A DNA stretch of 64,000 bases from Actinomyces johnsonii. Its GTDB lineage: Bacteria; Actinomycetota; Actinomycetes; Actinomycetales; Actinomycetaceae. Each line of letters starts with the position of its first letter. Position 1 is the first letter of the stretch. Shown here piece after piece: positions 48,567 to 58,218 of this stretch. The notes under the pieces are model-generated. The model was given only the letters and a program-made list of their open reading frames with translations, did not search any database and was not told the origin of the DNA. A program made the translations under genes and the position numbers. The stretch lies in assembly GCF_006546835.1 (NCBI RefSeq), contig NZ_VICB01000005.1, positions 186,001 to 250,000 on the forward strand. The letters run 5' to 3'.

Positions 48567-49598
48567 ATGACTGCAACAGTTGCGTTTTTTAACAATAAAG
48601 GAGGAGTGGGTAAGACCACTTTGGCGTGTAATTACGCTTCGTTCGTTGCAAACAAAGGCAAAAGGGTCGCGATTGTTGATTGTGACCCGCAGGGAAACGC
48701 GTCTCAGTTGTTGCTTTCCGATGAGCAATGGCTGCGCCTGTATGATGCAGAAAGCGTTGACAACACCCGGACAATATATGGCATATTCAGGAACATCCTT
48801 CAAGGTGATTCTGAAATTCAAGAAAATATTTCCCTTACTTCCTCCGAAAGGTTCAACGTAGACTTACTTGCGGGGGATTCCAGACTTGCGTTAGTTGAGG
48901 ACGAAATTAGTTCGTCGTGGGGTGACTTTGCTGGAGGAAAGCAGTTCGGTGGCCGTAGAACTTTATGGGCCAGAGGACTCGCGCGGTACCTTGAGCGACA
49001 AGGATACGATTATATCGTATTCGATGTAAGCCCCAGTTTGGGCGCGCTAAATCGTTCTATTCTTCTTGGCGTTGATGCATTTGTTACGCCGCTTGGCACA
49101 GATTTGTTTAGCCTTCACTCAATTAGGAATATTTGTGATTGGTTGAATACAATCAATGAGGGCTATGCTGACGCGTATGATCTTACCAAGAAAAAGGTGA
49201 AAGGAGATGATCTCCATTCTGACATCCTAAGTCCCGGAGTGGTTGCACCCAGATGGGGCGGATTTACAACGCAACAGTATCTGAAGACTTCGAGTGGAGG
49301 GAAACCCATTGAGGCTTACGAGCGATTTAAGATTCGCATCGTTGAAGCCGCCAAGTCGTTAAAGAGTCATGGTGTCGATAATATTCGACATGATTTCTCG
49401 TGCGCTCAGCTAGGCGATATACCCAACATGTTTTCCATGCCTAACCTTGCCCACGAAGCTCATGCCCCTATATTCTCTCTCAAGTCGAGTGACGGCCTAA
49501 CCGGAGCTCAGTTTACTCAAAGAGATAAGTATGTGAGCGTTTTGAGTGAGACATTCAATAAGTTGTGGGTCAATGTTGGGGCCTCTGAGGAGGTGTGA
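48567..49598 (+). CDS. ParA/Soj-like deviant Walker ATPase of the SIR2 module
   Basis: A 343-residue ATPase of the ParA/MinD superfamily. The deviant Walker A KGGVGKTT is at 11-18 (signature Lys11), Walker A' DCDPQGNAS at 38-46, Walker B YIVFDVSPSLG with Asp153, then TPLGTDLFSLHSI as in ParA. Insertions (about 60-130 and 200-260) make it longer than Soj (~250). No ParB gene or centromere-like repeats are near, so plasmid partition is unlikely. GAAGG lies ~14 bases upstream of the ATG. Its stop overlaps the SIR2 start by one base. It probably senses or regulates for the SIR2 effector. Confidence 0.85.
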   Translation: MTATVAFFNNKGGVGKTTLACNYASFVANKGKRVAIVDCDPQGNASQLLLSDEQWLRLYDAESVDNTRTIYGIFRNILQGDSEIQENISLTSSERFNVDLLAGDSRLALVEDEISSSWGDFAGGKQFGGRRTLWARGLARYLERQGYDYIVFDVSPSLGALNRSILLGVDAFVTPLGTDLFSLHSIRNICDWLNTINEGYADAYDLTKKKVKGDDLHSDILSPGVVAPRWGGFTTQQYLKTSSGGKPIEAYERFKIRIVEAAKSLKSHGVDNIRHDFSCAQLGDIPNMFSMPNLAHEAHAPIFSLKSSDGLTGAQFTQRDKYVSVLSETFNKLWVNVGASEEV

Positions 49599-50506
49599 TG
49601 TTTATGACTAGGATTCCAGAGATACTTCGCGAACAGGCCAGGAATAGTGAGTTGATCGTATTCGTTGGTGCTGGCGTTTCTCGCAATTCTTCTGTTGTAT
49701 TAGGAGACGACTGTAAAGTAGTGCACCCAGAAGATTGGAGAGGGCTGCTAGAAACAATTGCAGTGAATCTCGATCTTGTTGATGGGGATGGTAAAGCGTT
49801 GGATCCGGAATATGGGGAACTCGTAGATTCTTTAAGTCCTTTGGATCTCGCGGAGTACCTAAGTTTTATAGCCAAAGAACATGGAGTCGATAGAGATATT
49901 AGATCCTGGATAAAAAGGGTTGTCGAAGAGCCTGAGGCGGGAACGTTTTTCGAACCTAATGAATGGCATGATGCACTTCTTAATCTCGGGGAATATGGTC
50001 CTCGCGTAACGGTAACCACAAACTATGATAGGCTGCTAGAGAGAAAGTTTGGCACCGACGGATTTGCGGCATATAATTACAGTGCAAAAAATTTAAATAC
50101 TATTTTGACCGCAAAAGAACGACCAATATTTAAACTTCATGGGTCTATCGAAGATCGCGCTAATCGATTGATCATCTCATCTTCTGATTATCAGTGGCTC
50201 GAACATGAGGGTAGGTTAATGTTGGATGCATTGCGGTCATTACTTATGACTCGGACTGCATTGTTTGTCGGGTATGGTCTTGGTGATCCTGACGTTAACC
50301 ATATCCTTTCTTCAATTTTTACAGAACATCGTGGATCTGTAGAAGAACCTTCGCATTTCATTCTCCATGAAGACTCTCCTGGCTTTGTTTATCGCAAGGA
50401 GATGTTAAAGGAGTGGTATGGAGTTCAGTCGCTTTCTTATGAAGTCACTAAAAAGAGTGACCATAGTCAAGGATTGGAGATGTTGCGAGCGATTGGCGGA
50501 CAATAA
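49598..50506 (+). CDS. SIR2-domain protein (predicted NADase effector)
   Basis: 302 residues filled by one SIR2-like Rossmann fold. FVGAGVS (22-28) is the NAD-binding GAGxS; TTNYD (140-144) gives Asn142 and Asp144; FKLHGS has the catalytic-type His181; VGYGLGDPDV (224-232) closes the fold. No zinc-ribbon cysteines of deacetylase sirtuins are seen, which fits NAD-consuming phage-defence SIR2 proteins. ATG 49598 overlaps the ParA stop (TGATG), with GAGGAGG before it; starts at 49595 or 49604 are possible. No sensor domain of its own, so the ATPase may trigger it. Confidence 0.87.
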   Translation: MFMTRIPEILREQARNSELIVFVGAGVSRNSSVVLGDDCKVVHPEDWRGLLETIAVNLDLVDGDGKALDPEYGELVDSLSPLDLAEYLSFIAKEHGVDRDIRSWIKRVVEEPEAGTFFEPNEWHDALLNLGEYGPRVTVTTNYDRLLERKFGTDGFAAYNYSAKNLNTILTAKERPIFKLHGSIEDRANRLIISSSDYQWLEHEGRLMLDALRSLLMTRTALFVGYGLGDPDVNHILSSIFTEHRGSVEEPSHFILHEDSPGFVYRKEMLKEWYGVQSLSYEVTKKSDHSQGLEMLRAIGGQ

Positions 50507-50531
50507 GTATTTTCGACGCCGATAGGAAGTG

Positions 50532-50565
50532 GTCTTGTGTCTCGCTATTTGGTGAGACACAAGAC
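50532..50565 (+). terminator. Terminator closing the ParA-SIR2 island
   Basis: A perfect 12-bp stem GTCTTGTGTCTC / GAGACACAAGAC with a 10-base loop, then a T-rich stretch (TGTCTCGTTTTCTCGTTT), 25 bases after the SIR2 stop. Confidence 0.75.
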
Positions 50566-50582
50566 TGTCTCGTTTTCTCGTT

Positions 50583-50588
50583 TATGCT
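50583..50588 (+). promoter_or_regulatory. -10 element of a leaderless promoter (aroG)
   Basis: TATGCT, 7 bases before GTG 50596. It overlaps an in-frame ATG at 50584, which is therefore an unlikely start. It directly follows the island terminator, so aroG keeps its own promoter. Confidence 0.45.
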
Positions 50589-50595
50589 GACGGGC

Positions 50596-51948
50596 GTGAT
50601 GAACGAGCTCTCCGCCGCCCGCACGGGCGCCCAGGCCCCCGCATGGCGTCACCTGCCCGCCCTCCAGCAGCCCGCCTACCCCGATGAGGCCGCGCTGGCC
50701 GGCGTCGTGGCGGACCTGCGCCGCCGGCCCCCGCTCGTCTTCGCCGGCGAGGTCGACTCCCTGCGCGACCTCATCGCCCAGGCCAGCGCCGGAGATGCCT
50801 TCGTCCTCATGGGCGGGGACTGCGCCGAGTCCTTCGCCCACAACACGGCCGACAACATCCGCCTCAAGGTCCAGACCATCCTCCAGATGGCGGCTGTCCT
50901 GACCTACGGCGCCTCCACGCCCGTGGTCAAGGTCGGCCGCATGGCCGGCCAGTACGCCAAGCCCCGCAGCTCGGACACCGAGACCCGCGGCGGGGTCACC
51001 CTGCCCTCCTTCCGCGGCGACTCCGTCAACGGCCACGAGTTCACCCCCGAGTCCCGCATCCCCGACCCCACGCGCATGCTGGACGCCTACCTGCGCTCGG
51101 GCACTACCCTCAACCTCATCCGCGCCTTCACGATGGGCGGCTACGCGGACCTGCGCGAGGTCCATTCCTGGAACCGCGGCTTCACCGCCAACCCCGCCTA
51201 CAAGCGCTTCGAGTCCTTCGCCGACGAGATCGACCGGGCCATGCGCTTCATGGAGGCCGCCGGCGTCGACTTCGACGCCCTGCGCCAGGTCGACTTCTAC
51301 GCCGCCCATGAGGCTCTCCTCCTGGAGTACGAGGACGCCATGATCCGCGAGGACTCCCGCTCCGGGCGCCTCTACGACACCTCCGCCCACATGCTGTGGG
51401 TGGGAGAGCGCACCCGCGAGGCCGACGGCGCCCACGTGGCCATCCTCGCCGGCGTCCACAACCCCGTCGGCGTCAAGGTCGGCCCCACCACGTCCCCCGA
51501 CGACATCGCCCGGCTCATGGACCGGCTCAACCCCGACGGCGTCCCCGGACGCCTGTCCCTCATCACCCGCATGGGCGCGGGCCGCATCCGCCAGGCCCTA
51601 CCGGCACTGGTCGAGGCCGTGCGCGCCGACGGGCGCCCCGTCACCTGGATCACCGACCCCATGCACGGCAACACCATCACCTCGGACAACGGCTACAAGA
51701 CCCGCCGCTTCGAGACGATCCTCGACGAGATCCGCGGCTTCTTCGAGGTCCACCGCGCTCTTGGCACCGTGCCCGGCGGCATCCACGTCGAGCTCACCGG
51801 CGACGACGTCACCGAGGTCCTCGGCGGAGGTGAGCACATCGACGAGGCCGGCCTGGCAGAGCACTACGAAACCCTCGTCGACCCGCGCCTCAACCACCAG
51901 CAGTCCCTCGAAGTCGCCTTCGAGATCGCCGAGATGCTCAAGGGCTGA
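50596..51948 (+). CDS. aroG: 3-deoxy-7-phosphoheptulonate synthase, class II
   Basis: A 450-residue class II DAHP synthase, first enzyme of the shikimate pathway. Motifs: FVLMGGDCAESFAHN (metal Cys), VKVGRMAGQYAKPRSS, LNLIRAFTMGGYADL, SAHMLWVGERTR, VKVGPTTSPDD and WITDPMHGNT. The ATG three codons after the GTG... at 50599 is the next alternative start. It is convergent with the PASTA kinase gene, as in the aroG-pknL region of mycobacteria. Confidence 0.95.
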   Translation: MMNELSAARTGAQAPAWRHLPALQQPAYPDEAALAGVVADLRRRPPLVFAGEVDSLRDLIAQASAGDAFVLMGGDCAESFAHNTADNIRLKVQTILQMAAVLTYGASTPVVKVGRMAGQYAKPRSSDTETRGGVTLPSFRGDSVNGHEFTPESRIPDPTRMLDAYLRSGTTLNLIRAFTMGGYADLREVHSWNRGFTANPAYKRFESFADEIDRAMRFMEAAGVDFDALRQVDFYAAHEALLLEYEDAMIREDSRSGRLYDTSAHMLWVGERTREADGAHVAILAGVHNPVGVKVGPTTSPDDIARLMDRLNPDGVPGRLSLITRMGAGRIRQALPALVEAVRADGRPVTWITDPMHGNTITSDNGYKTRRFETILDEIRGFFEVHRALGTVPGGIHVELTGDDVTEVLGGGEHIDEAGLAEHYETLVDPRLNHQQSLEVAFEIAEMLKG

Positions 51949-52025
51949 AGGCCCCCGGCGGGAGCCGCCTGTCCACCGGACTGGCATGGCCAGACGACGC
52001 CCGGCCGCAGGGGGCCGGTTCACCG

Positions 52026-54059
52026 TCAGAAGATGTTGATGGTGACCTTGGACTCAGCCTTGACGTTGGAGCCCGGCGCGGGGTCGGTGGATCGCACGGT
52101 CCCGAACGGGCCGCCCAGGCGCTTGTTGACCTCCACCTTGAGTCCGGCGTCCTCCAGGGTCTTCTTGGCCTCATCCTCGCTCTTACCGGTCACGTCCGGC
52201 ACCGTCACCTTCTCCGGCCCCTTGGAGATAGTCAGGTCCACCGAGTCTCCCTTGTAGTAGCCCGACGCCCCGGCGATGGGGGAGGAGGAGATGACTCTCC
52301 CCTTGGCCACGGAGTCGGAGTAGTCCTGGCTGACCTTGCCCTTCTTGAGTCCGGCGTCCTCCAGGGTCTTCTTGGCCTCATCCTCGCTCTTACCGGTCAC
52401 GTCCGGCACTGTGGCCGGCTCCTTGCCCTTGGAGACCACGATCGAGACCTTCGTCGTGTGCTCGATGACCTTGCCGGCCTTGGGGTCGGAGGAGATCACC
52501 TTGCCCGATTCGACGCTGGCGGAGTACTCCTCGGTGACGTTTCCCAGGGTCAGACCCGCTGCCTTGATCGCGGCGCTGGCCTGATCCTTGGTCTTCCCGA
52601 CGACGTCGGGAACCGTCTTGGTCTCCATGCCTCGGGAGACGACGACCGTGACGGTGTGGCTCAGCCCCACCCTCTGGCCGACCTTCGGCTGGCAGGAAAT
52701 GACCTTGCCTGCCGGCACCGTGTCGGAGTAGGCCCGTGCCGGCGTGCCCCAGTTGAGCCCCTGCTTCTCCAGGGCGATCTTCGCCTCGTCCTCAGACATG
52801 CCGACGATATCGGGGACGGGCACCCGCCGTCCCGGGCCCACCGTCAAATACCAGGTGGCACCCGCCCCGACCCCGGCCACGGCCAGAATTCCAACGACGA
52901 CGGCGGCACGGCGGTTGATCCTGTTGGTGCCTCGGTTCCGGGTGGGGACGGCGGTGGTCTTCTGGGAGTCGGAGGCCAGGGCCTTGCGCGAGAGCGCACG
53001 CGTCTTGCCCTTAGTATCCGGTCCGATGGAGCCGATGGGCAGGGAGACGGTGCGCATGCCGGCGAGAGAGGAGGCGGAGTCCTCATCGGAGGGGGCCTCG
53101 TCATCGCCTTCTTGGGGCTCGTTATCGATGGCGGCGCGGGCGGCCTGGGCGTTGGCCGTCATGACCTCCTGGGTTCGGATCGAGCCGGTCCCGCCCCCGC
53201 GGCGCACAGACAGTTCGGAGTCGGTGAGCTCGTCGACGACGTTGCGCAGCAGCGCCAGCGCCTCATCGGCGTCTGCGGGACGCTCCTGGGACTCGCGGCG
53301 CGTCATGGTCGCCACGAGCTCGTCGACGTCGGCCGGCATGTCGGGGACCAGCTTGGAGGGCAGGGGCACGTCCTCGTGGACATTGCGGAAGGCGATCTGG
53401 ATAGGGGAATCCGCACTGAAGGGTTGCTCGCCAGTCAGGAGCTCGTAGAGGACCACCCCGGCGGAGAAGACGTCGGCGCGGGAGGTGGAGTCCCCCGAGG
53501 TGATGAGCTCGGGCGCCAGGTAGGCGACCGTGCCCAACACATTGCCCGTCGTCGTCTGCGTCACCTCCGTGACCGCCCGGGCCAGGCCGAAGTCGGCCAC
53601 CTTGGCCACCGAGCCGTCCGAGGGCAGCAGGACGTTCTCCGGCTTGATGTCCCGGTGCACCAGCCCGGCCCGGTGGGCGGCTCCGAGCGGCCGCAGCAGC
53701 TGGGCCATCAGCCCCAGAGTCTCCTTGACGGACAGCGGACCCGCCGCGATGAGGTCGCGCAGCGTGGGCCCCTCGACATACTCCATGACGAGGTAGGCGA
53801 CCCCGTCGAGGCTGCCCTGGTCGTAGACGGCCACCACGCCCGGGTTGGACAGCCTGGCCGCCGCCCGCGCCTCGCGGCGGAAGCGCGAGACGAAATCGGG
53901 GGAGTCCGCCAGGTGGGCGTGCATGAGCTTGAGCGCCACGGTCCGGTCCAGGCGACGGTCGTGGGCGCGGTAGACGGTGGCCATGCCACCGCGCGCGAGG
54001 CGGTCGACGATCTCATAGCGAGAGTCGACCAGCCGACCGATGAGAGGATCCGTGACCAC
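52026..54059 (-). CDS. pknL: PASTA-domain serine/threonine protein kinase (PknL/PknB-like)
   Basis: A 677-residue membrane kinase. The cytoplasmic kinase (about 10-270) has GGMATVYRA, the VALK lysine, HRDIKPENVLL and DFGLA; a juxtamembrane linker of ~120 residues follows; one helix (AAVVVGILAVAGVGAGATWY); then four extracellular PASTA repeats, each opening VPDIVG/VPDVVG/VPDVTG/VPDVTG. PASTA repeats bind muropeptides and couple cell-wall state to phosphorylation. Repeats 3 and 4 share 66 identical bases. Neighbours aroG and a polyprenyl synthase match the pknL locus. GTG start. Confidence 0.93.
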   Translation of the reverse strand: MVTDPLIGRLVDSRYEIVDRLARGGMATVYRAHDRRLDRTVALKLMHAHLADSPDFVSRFRREARAAARLSNPGVVAVYDQGSLDGVAYLVMEYVEGPTLRDLIAAGPLSVKETLGLMAQLLRPLGAAHRAGLVHRDIKPENVLLPSDGSVAKVADFGLARAVTEVTQTTTGNVLGTVAYLAPELITSGDSTSRADVFSAGVVLYELLTGEQPFSADSPIQIAFRNVHEDVPLPSKLVPDMPADVDELVATMTRRESQERPADADEALALLRNVVDELTDSELSVRRGGGTGSIRTQEVMTANAQAARAAIDNEPQEGDDEAPSDEDSASSLAGMRTVSLPIGSIGPDTKGKTRALSRKALASDSQKTTAVPTRNRGTNRINRRAAVVVGILAVAGVGAGATWYLTVGPGRRVPVPDIVGMSEDEAKIALEKQGLNWGTPARAYSDTVPAGKVISCQPKVGQRVGLSHTVTVVVSRGMETKTVPDVVGKTKDQASAAIKAAGLTLGNVTEEYSASVESGKVISSDPKAGKVIEHTTKVSIVVSKGKEPATVPDVTGKSEDEAKKTLEDAGLKKGKVSQDYSDSVAKGRVISSSPIAGASGYYKGDSVDLTISKGPEKVTVPDVTGKSEDEAKKTLEDAGLKVEVNKRLGGPFGTVRSTDPAPGSNVKAESKVTINIF
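52137..52202 (-). repeat. PASTA repeat copy A (66-bp direct repeat)
   Basis: Identical over 66 bases to 52344-52409. It encodes the start of PASTA repeat 4 (VPDVTGKSEDEAKKTLEDAG). Confidence 0.85.
52344..52409 (-). repeat. PASTA repeat copy B (66-bp direct repeat)
   Basis: Identical over 66 bases to 52137-52202. It encodes the start of PASTA repeat 3. The 207-base offset equals 69 codons, one PASTA unit. Confidence 0.85.
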
Positions 54060-54160
54060 GGGCGCGATTCTACGGTGCCTGCGGCGGCGCGACAGCCACT
54101 CGCCGAAGCGGGCGGGTAGTACTGCCCATCTGGCGGGAACCGCCCGTTTCGCGTGCTATG

Positions 54161-55321
54161 TCAGGAGTTGCGGCGCGTCAGCAGGTCTGCCAGGGCCGCC
54201 AGGTCCTCCAGCGATGCGGTGCTCACCACGCCCTCGTTCCCGAGCCGTTCCAGCGCTCCGTCTCCGGCGCTGCGGTGAGCGGCGATGATCTCCTCGTGGG
54301 CGGCGCGTGCGCCGCAGTCCTCGATGAGCGCCGCCGCCTCGGCGATCCGGCCGGGCGCGGCCTCAGGGTTGGCCAGGACGGAGCCGAGCAGCTCCCGGCC
54401 GTCCTCGTCGCAGCGGTCCCAGGTCAAAGCCAGCAGCACTGTGCGCTTGCCCTCGCGCAGATCGTCTCCGGCAGGTTTGCCGGTGACCCGCGGCGAGCCG
54501 AAGACGCCCAGTTCGTCGTCGCGCAGCTGGAAGGCGATGCCGATCTCCTCGCCGAAGACGGCCAGGTGCTCGGCGGTCGGGCCGGCCGGGTCCATGCCGG
54601 CCAGGAGGGCGCCGATGAACAGCGGGTGGCGCACCGAATACCGGGCAGACTTATGGCGCACGACCGACAGGGCGTCGTCGTGCATCCGTCGCGCGGCGAC
54701 CGCGGGATCCTGCCCCCGGGGCAGCGGCAGGTTCTCACTGCGCACGTCGAGGAACTGGCCCAGGGCAACCTCAGTGGTCATGGCATCGAAGGCGGCTCGG
54801 GCGTGTCGGGCCGCTCCATGGTCAGCCTCCGGGGAGATGTGCGCACCCGCCAGGGCGCTCATCTCCTCACCGGCCAGGGACAGCAGGAGATCGCCGAGCA
54901 GGATGGCGCCGTTGGCCCCGAAGCCCCGCGAACGTCCCAACCAGCCGCGTGCCTCGTGGTCCCGGGCGAAGGCGCGGTGTGCCGCTGGCAGCCCTCGCCG
55001 GGTGTCGGCCCCGTCCATGAGGTCGTCGTGGACCAGGGCGCTGGCCTGGTAGAGCTCGAGTGCCGCACCCAGGTGGATGGCGTCGGAGCCGGTCAACCGC
55101 TCTGCCCGGTGCTCCGGGGCGGTCAGGAGAGCGCAGCCGACCGCGCCCAGCACAGCGCGCATGCGCTTGCCCCCACCGAGAACGCTTCGGGCGGTCTCGA
55201 GCAGCTCCGGCGCGGCCGGCCCCAGGCCCTCCCAGCGCCTACGGCACATGGACAGGATTTCCTCCAGACGGTGCTCGACGGCGGGACGGATGCGGCCCAG
55301 GGCCGCAGGCAGCGCGCTCAT
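54161..55321 (-). CDS. idsA: Trans-polyprenyl diphosphate synthase
   Basis: A 386-residue isoprenyl synthase building C15-C50 trans-prenyl diphosphates for quinones or carriers. The first Asp-rich motif is VHDDLMDGADTRRG, preceded by GGGKRMRAVL; the second is FQLRDDELGVFG. About 100 residues around SRGFGANGAILLGDLLLS are standard. The start at 55321 lies 7 bases after TACTCT on this strand; an ATG 13 codons upstream (55360) has no Shine-Dalgarno sequence. Product length unknown. Confidence 0.9.
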   Translation of the reverse strand: MSALPAALGRIRPAVEHRLEEILSMCRRRWEGLGPAAPELLETARSVLGGGKRMRAVLGAVGCALLTAPEHRAERLTGSDAIHLGAALELYQASALVHDDLMDGADTRRGLPAAHRAFARDHEARGWLGRSRGFGANGAILLGDLLLSLAGEEMSALAGAHISPEADHGAARHARAAFDAMTTEVALGQFLDVRSENLPLPRGQDPAVAARRMHDDALSVVRHKSARYSVRHPLFIGALLAGMDPAGPTAEHLAVFGEEIGIAFQLRDDELGVFGSPRVTGKPAGDDLREGKRTVLLALTWDRCDEDGRELLGSVLANPEAAPGRIAEAAALIEDCGARAAHEEIIAAHRSAGDGALERLGNEGVVSTASLEDLAALADLLTRRNS

Positions 55322-55450
55322 GACCGCCAGAGTAGACGCAGGAGTGGTTTGTTGCGTCATCGACCGGGTTTCGCCCCTGCGGGGGAGCCGAGCTCAGCAA
55401 AGGTAAGGTCATACTAAGTCACCGGTGCGGAGGCGCTGGGGAATAAAGGC

Positions 55451-55456
55451 TACAAT
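55451..55456 (+). promoter_or_regulatory. Candidate -10 element of sigA
   Basis: TACAAT (5/6 consensus), 80 bases before the GTG start. No TTGACA-like -35 at 17 bases. Confidence 0.4.
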
Positions 55457-55535
55457 TCTGGGGTTGTCTGCTGTGCCGGGGCAGGTGCCCATAGCCTGTC
55501 GCCGGCTGTCCGCCCGCCCACGCGAAAGGAACTCC

Positions 55536-57191
<1,656 letters not shown>

Positions 57192-57237
57192 ACGGGCTCA
57201 CCGGACAGGCAGGGAGCCCACCGGCTCGCTCAGCTCA

Positions 57238-57282
57238 ACGGCGTCGGCCCCGGAACCATCAGGGTTCCGGGGCCGACGCCGT
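57238..57282. terminator. sigA terminator hairpin
   Basis: A perfect 20-bp stem (57238-57257 with 57263-57282) and a 5-base loop. No U-tract. Confidence 0.8.
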
Positions 57283-57288
57283 CGGTGC

Positions 57289-57294
57289 TAGTGT
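57289..57294 (+). promoter_or_regulatory. -10 element of the thiamine operon
   Basis: TAGTGT, 7 bases before 57302, the first base of riboswitch helix P1. The spacing puts the transcription start at the riboswitch border. Confidence 0.45.
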
Positions 57295-57301
57295 CTCGAT
57301 C

Positions 57302-57375
57302 GTGACACGGGGTGCCACATGGCTGAGAACACACCCGTCGAACCTGTCCAGCTAGTACTGACGAAGGGATGTCAC
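57302..57375 (+). ncRNA. TPP riboswitch (THI element)
   Basis: All conserved blocks are present: GGGGTGCC, GGCTGAGAA, ACCCGTCGAACCTG and GACGAAGGGA. Helix P1 forms from GTGACA (57302-57307) and TGTCAC (57370-57375), ending directly at the thiM ATG. GAAGGGA doubles as the thiM Shine-Dalgarno sequence inside the aptamer, so TPP binding should block translation start. It controls thiM-thiE-thiD. Confidence 0.93.
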
Positions 57376-58218
57376 ATGCACTGGGGCATGTCTACCCCAG
57401 CGGCGCTTGAGGCGGTACGCCGCCACGCCCCGCTGGTCTCCTGCATCACCAACGCGGTGGTCACTAACATCACCGCTAACGTTCTCCTGGCTCTGGGCGC
57501 GGCGCCGGCCATGGTGGACATCACGGGAGAGGCGGGCCCTTTTGCCCACGTCGCCTCCACGCTGCTCATCAACCTCGGCACGCCTCAGCCCGAGCAGCGG
57601 GACGCCGCCCGCGAGGCCGTGGCTGCGGCGGCTGACGCGGGCACACCGTGGGTCCTCGATCCGGTGGCCATCGGCATGCTGACGCACCGCACTGCGCTGG
57701 CCCATGAGCTCCTCAGCTGGGGACCGAGCGTCGTACGGGGCAATGCCTCGGAGATCCTGGCTCTGGCCGGTGACGGCAGCGGCGGGCGGGGCGTCGAGAC
57801 CGCCGACGACGTCGCCGCGGCGCTCGATCCGGCCTGTGACCTGGCCCGCAGCCACGGCTGTGTCGTCGCCGTCTCCGGGCCCGTCGACCTGGTCACCGAC
57901 GGCGAGAGCGTCGTCCACATTCAGGGTGGCTCCGCACTGCTGACTCGGATGACCGGCGGGGGCTGCGCTCTGGGTGCGGTGGTCGCGGCCTTTCTCGGGG
58001 CGGGGCGGAAGGAGGGTCTGGATGACGTGAGCGCCGTTGTCGCTGCGCACGCCGTCTACAGCGCTGCTGCCGAGCGCGCGGAGTCCCGATCAACCGGCCC
58101 CGGATCCTTCTCGCCGGCCTTCCTCGACGCCCTGTACACCCTTGAGGCGCAGGACCTGCAAAACGTCAGTGTCAGTGCTACCGGGGCGACCACCGCCGCG
58201 CAGGGAGCGCCGGCATGA
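57376..58218 (+). CDS. thiM: Hydroxyethylthiazole kinase
   Basis: A 280-residue kinase salvaging the thiazole part of thiamine. [26 protein letters not shown] is the N-terminal signature in the family, RGNASEI and [12 protein letters not shown] (ATP site with the TGxGC loop) follow. ATG 57376 directly follows the riboswitch; the frame also runs open through the aptamer, but a start there would be wrong. First gene of thiM-thiE-thiD. Confidence 0.94.
   Translation: MHWGMSTPAALEAVRRHAPLVSCITNAVVTNITANVLLALGAAPAMVDITGEAGPFAHVASTLLINLGTPQPEQRDAAREAVAAAADAGTPWVLDPVAIGMLTHRTALAHELLSWGPSVVRGNASEILALAGDGSGGRGVETADDVAAALDPACDLARSHGCVVAVSGPVDLVTDGESVVHIQGGSALLTRMTGGGCALGAVVAAFLGAGRKEGLDDVSAVVAAHAVYSAAAERAESRSTGPGSFSPAFLDALYTLEAQDLQNVSVSATGATTAAQGAPA

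Larger units (their letters stand above)
48531..50580 (+). other. AT-rich two-gene island (ParA-like ATPase + SIR2), candidate defence module
   Basis: About 2 kb bounded by the pfp terminator and a hairpin before aroG. Hand counts on sample lines give 20/60 G+C at 48781-48840 and 24/60 at 50101-50160, against 42/60 at 47581-47640 in pfp. Codons end freely in A/T, unlike both neighbours. No integrase, repeat or att-like duplication was found at the borders. It was probably acquired horizontally. Confidence 0.75.

Noticed and set aside
48567-49598. ParA-like gene read as a plasmid or chromosome partition gene
   Set aside because: There is no ParB gene and no iterated centromere-like repeat, and the gene is fused by overlap to a SIR2 gene. 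A role in the SIR2 module is the simpler reading.
52026-52900. Repeated segments as a CRISPR array
   Set aside because: Only two 66-base copies at a one-domain offset, in frame within PASTA repeats; no short regular repeats with unique spacers.
57319-57375. An upstream start for thiM inside the TPP riboswitch
   Set aside because: The ATG lies within the conserved aptamer, and the extra 19 residues are aptamer sequence. ATG 57376 has the Shine-Dalgarno sequence and begins the conserved protein.
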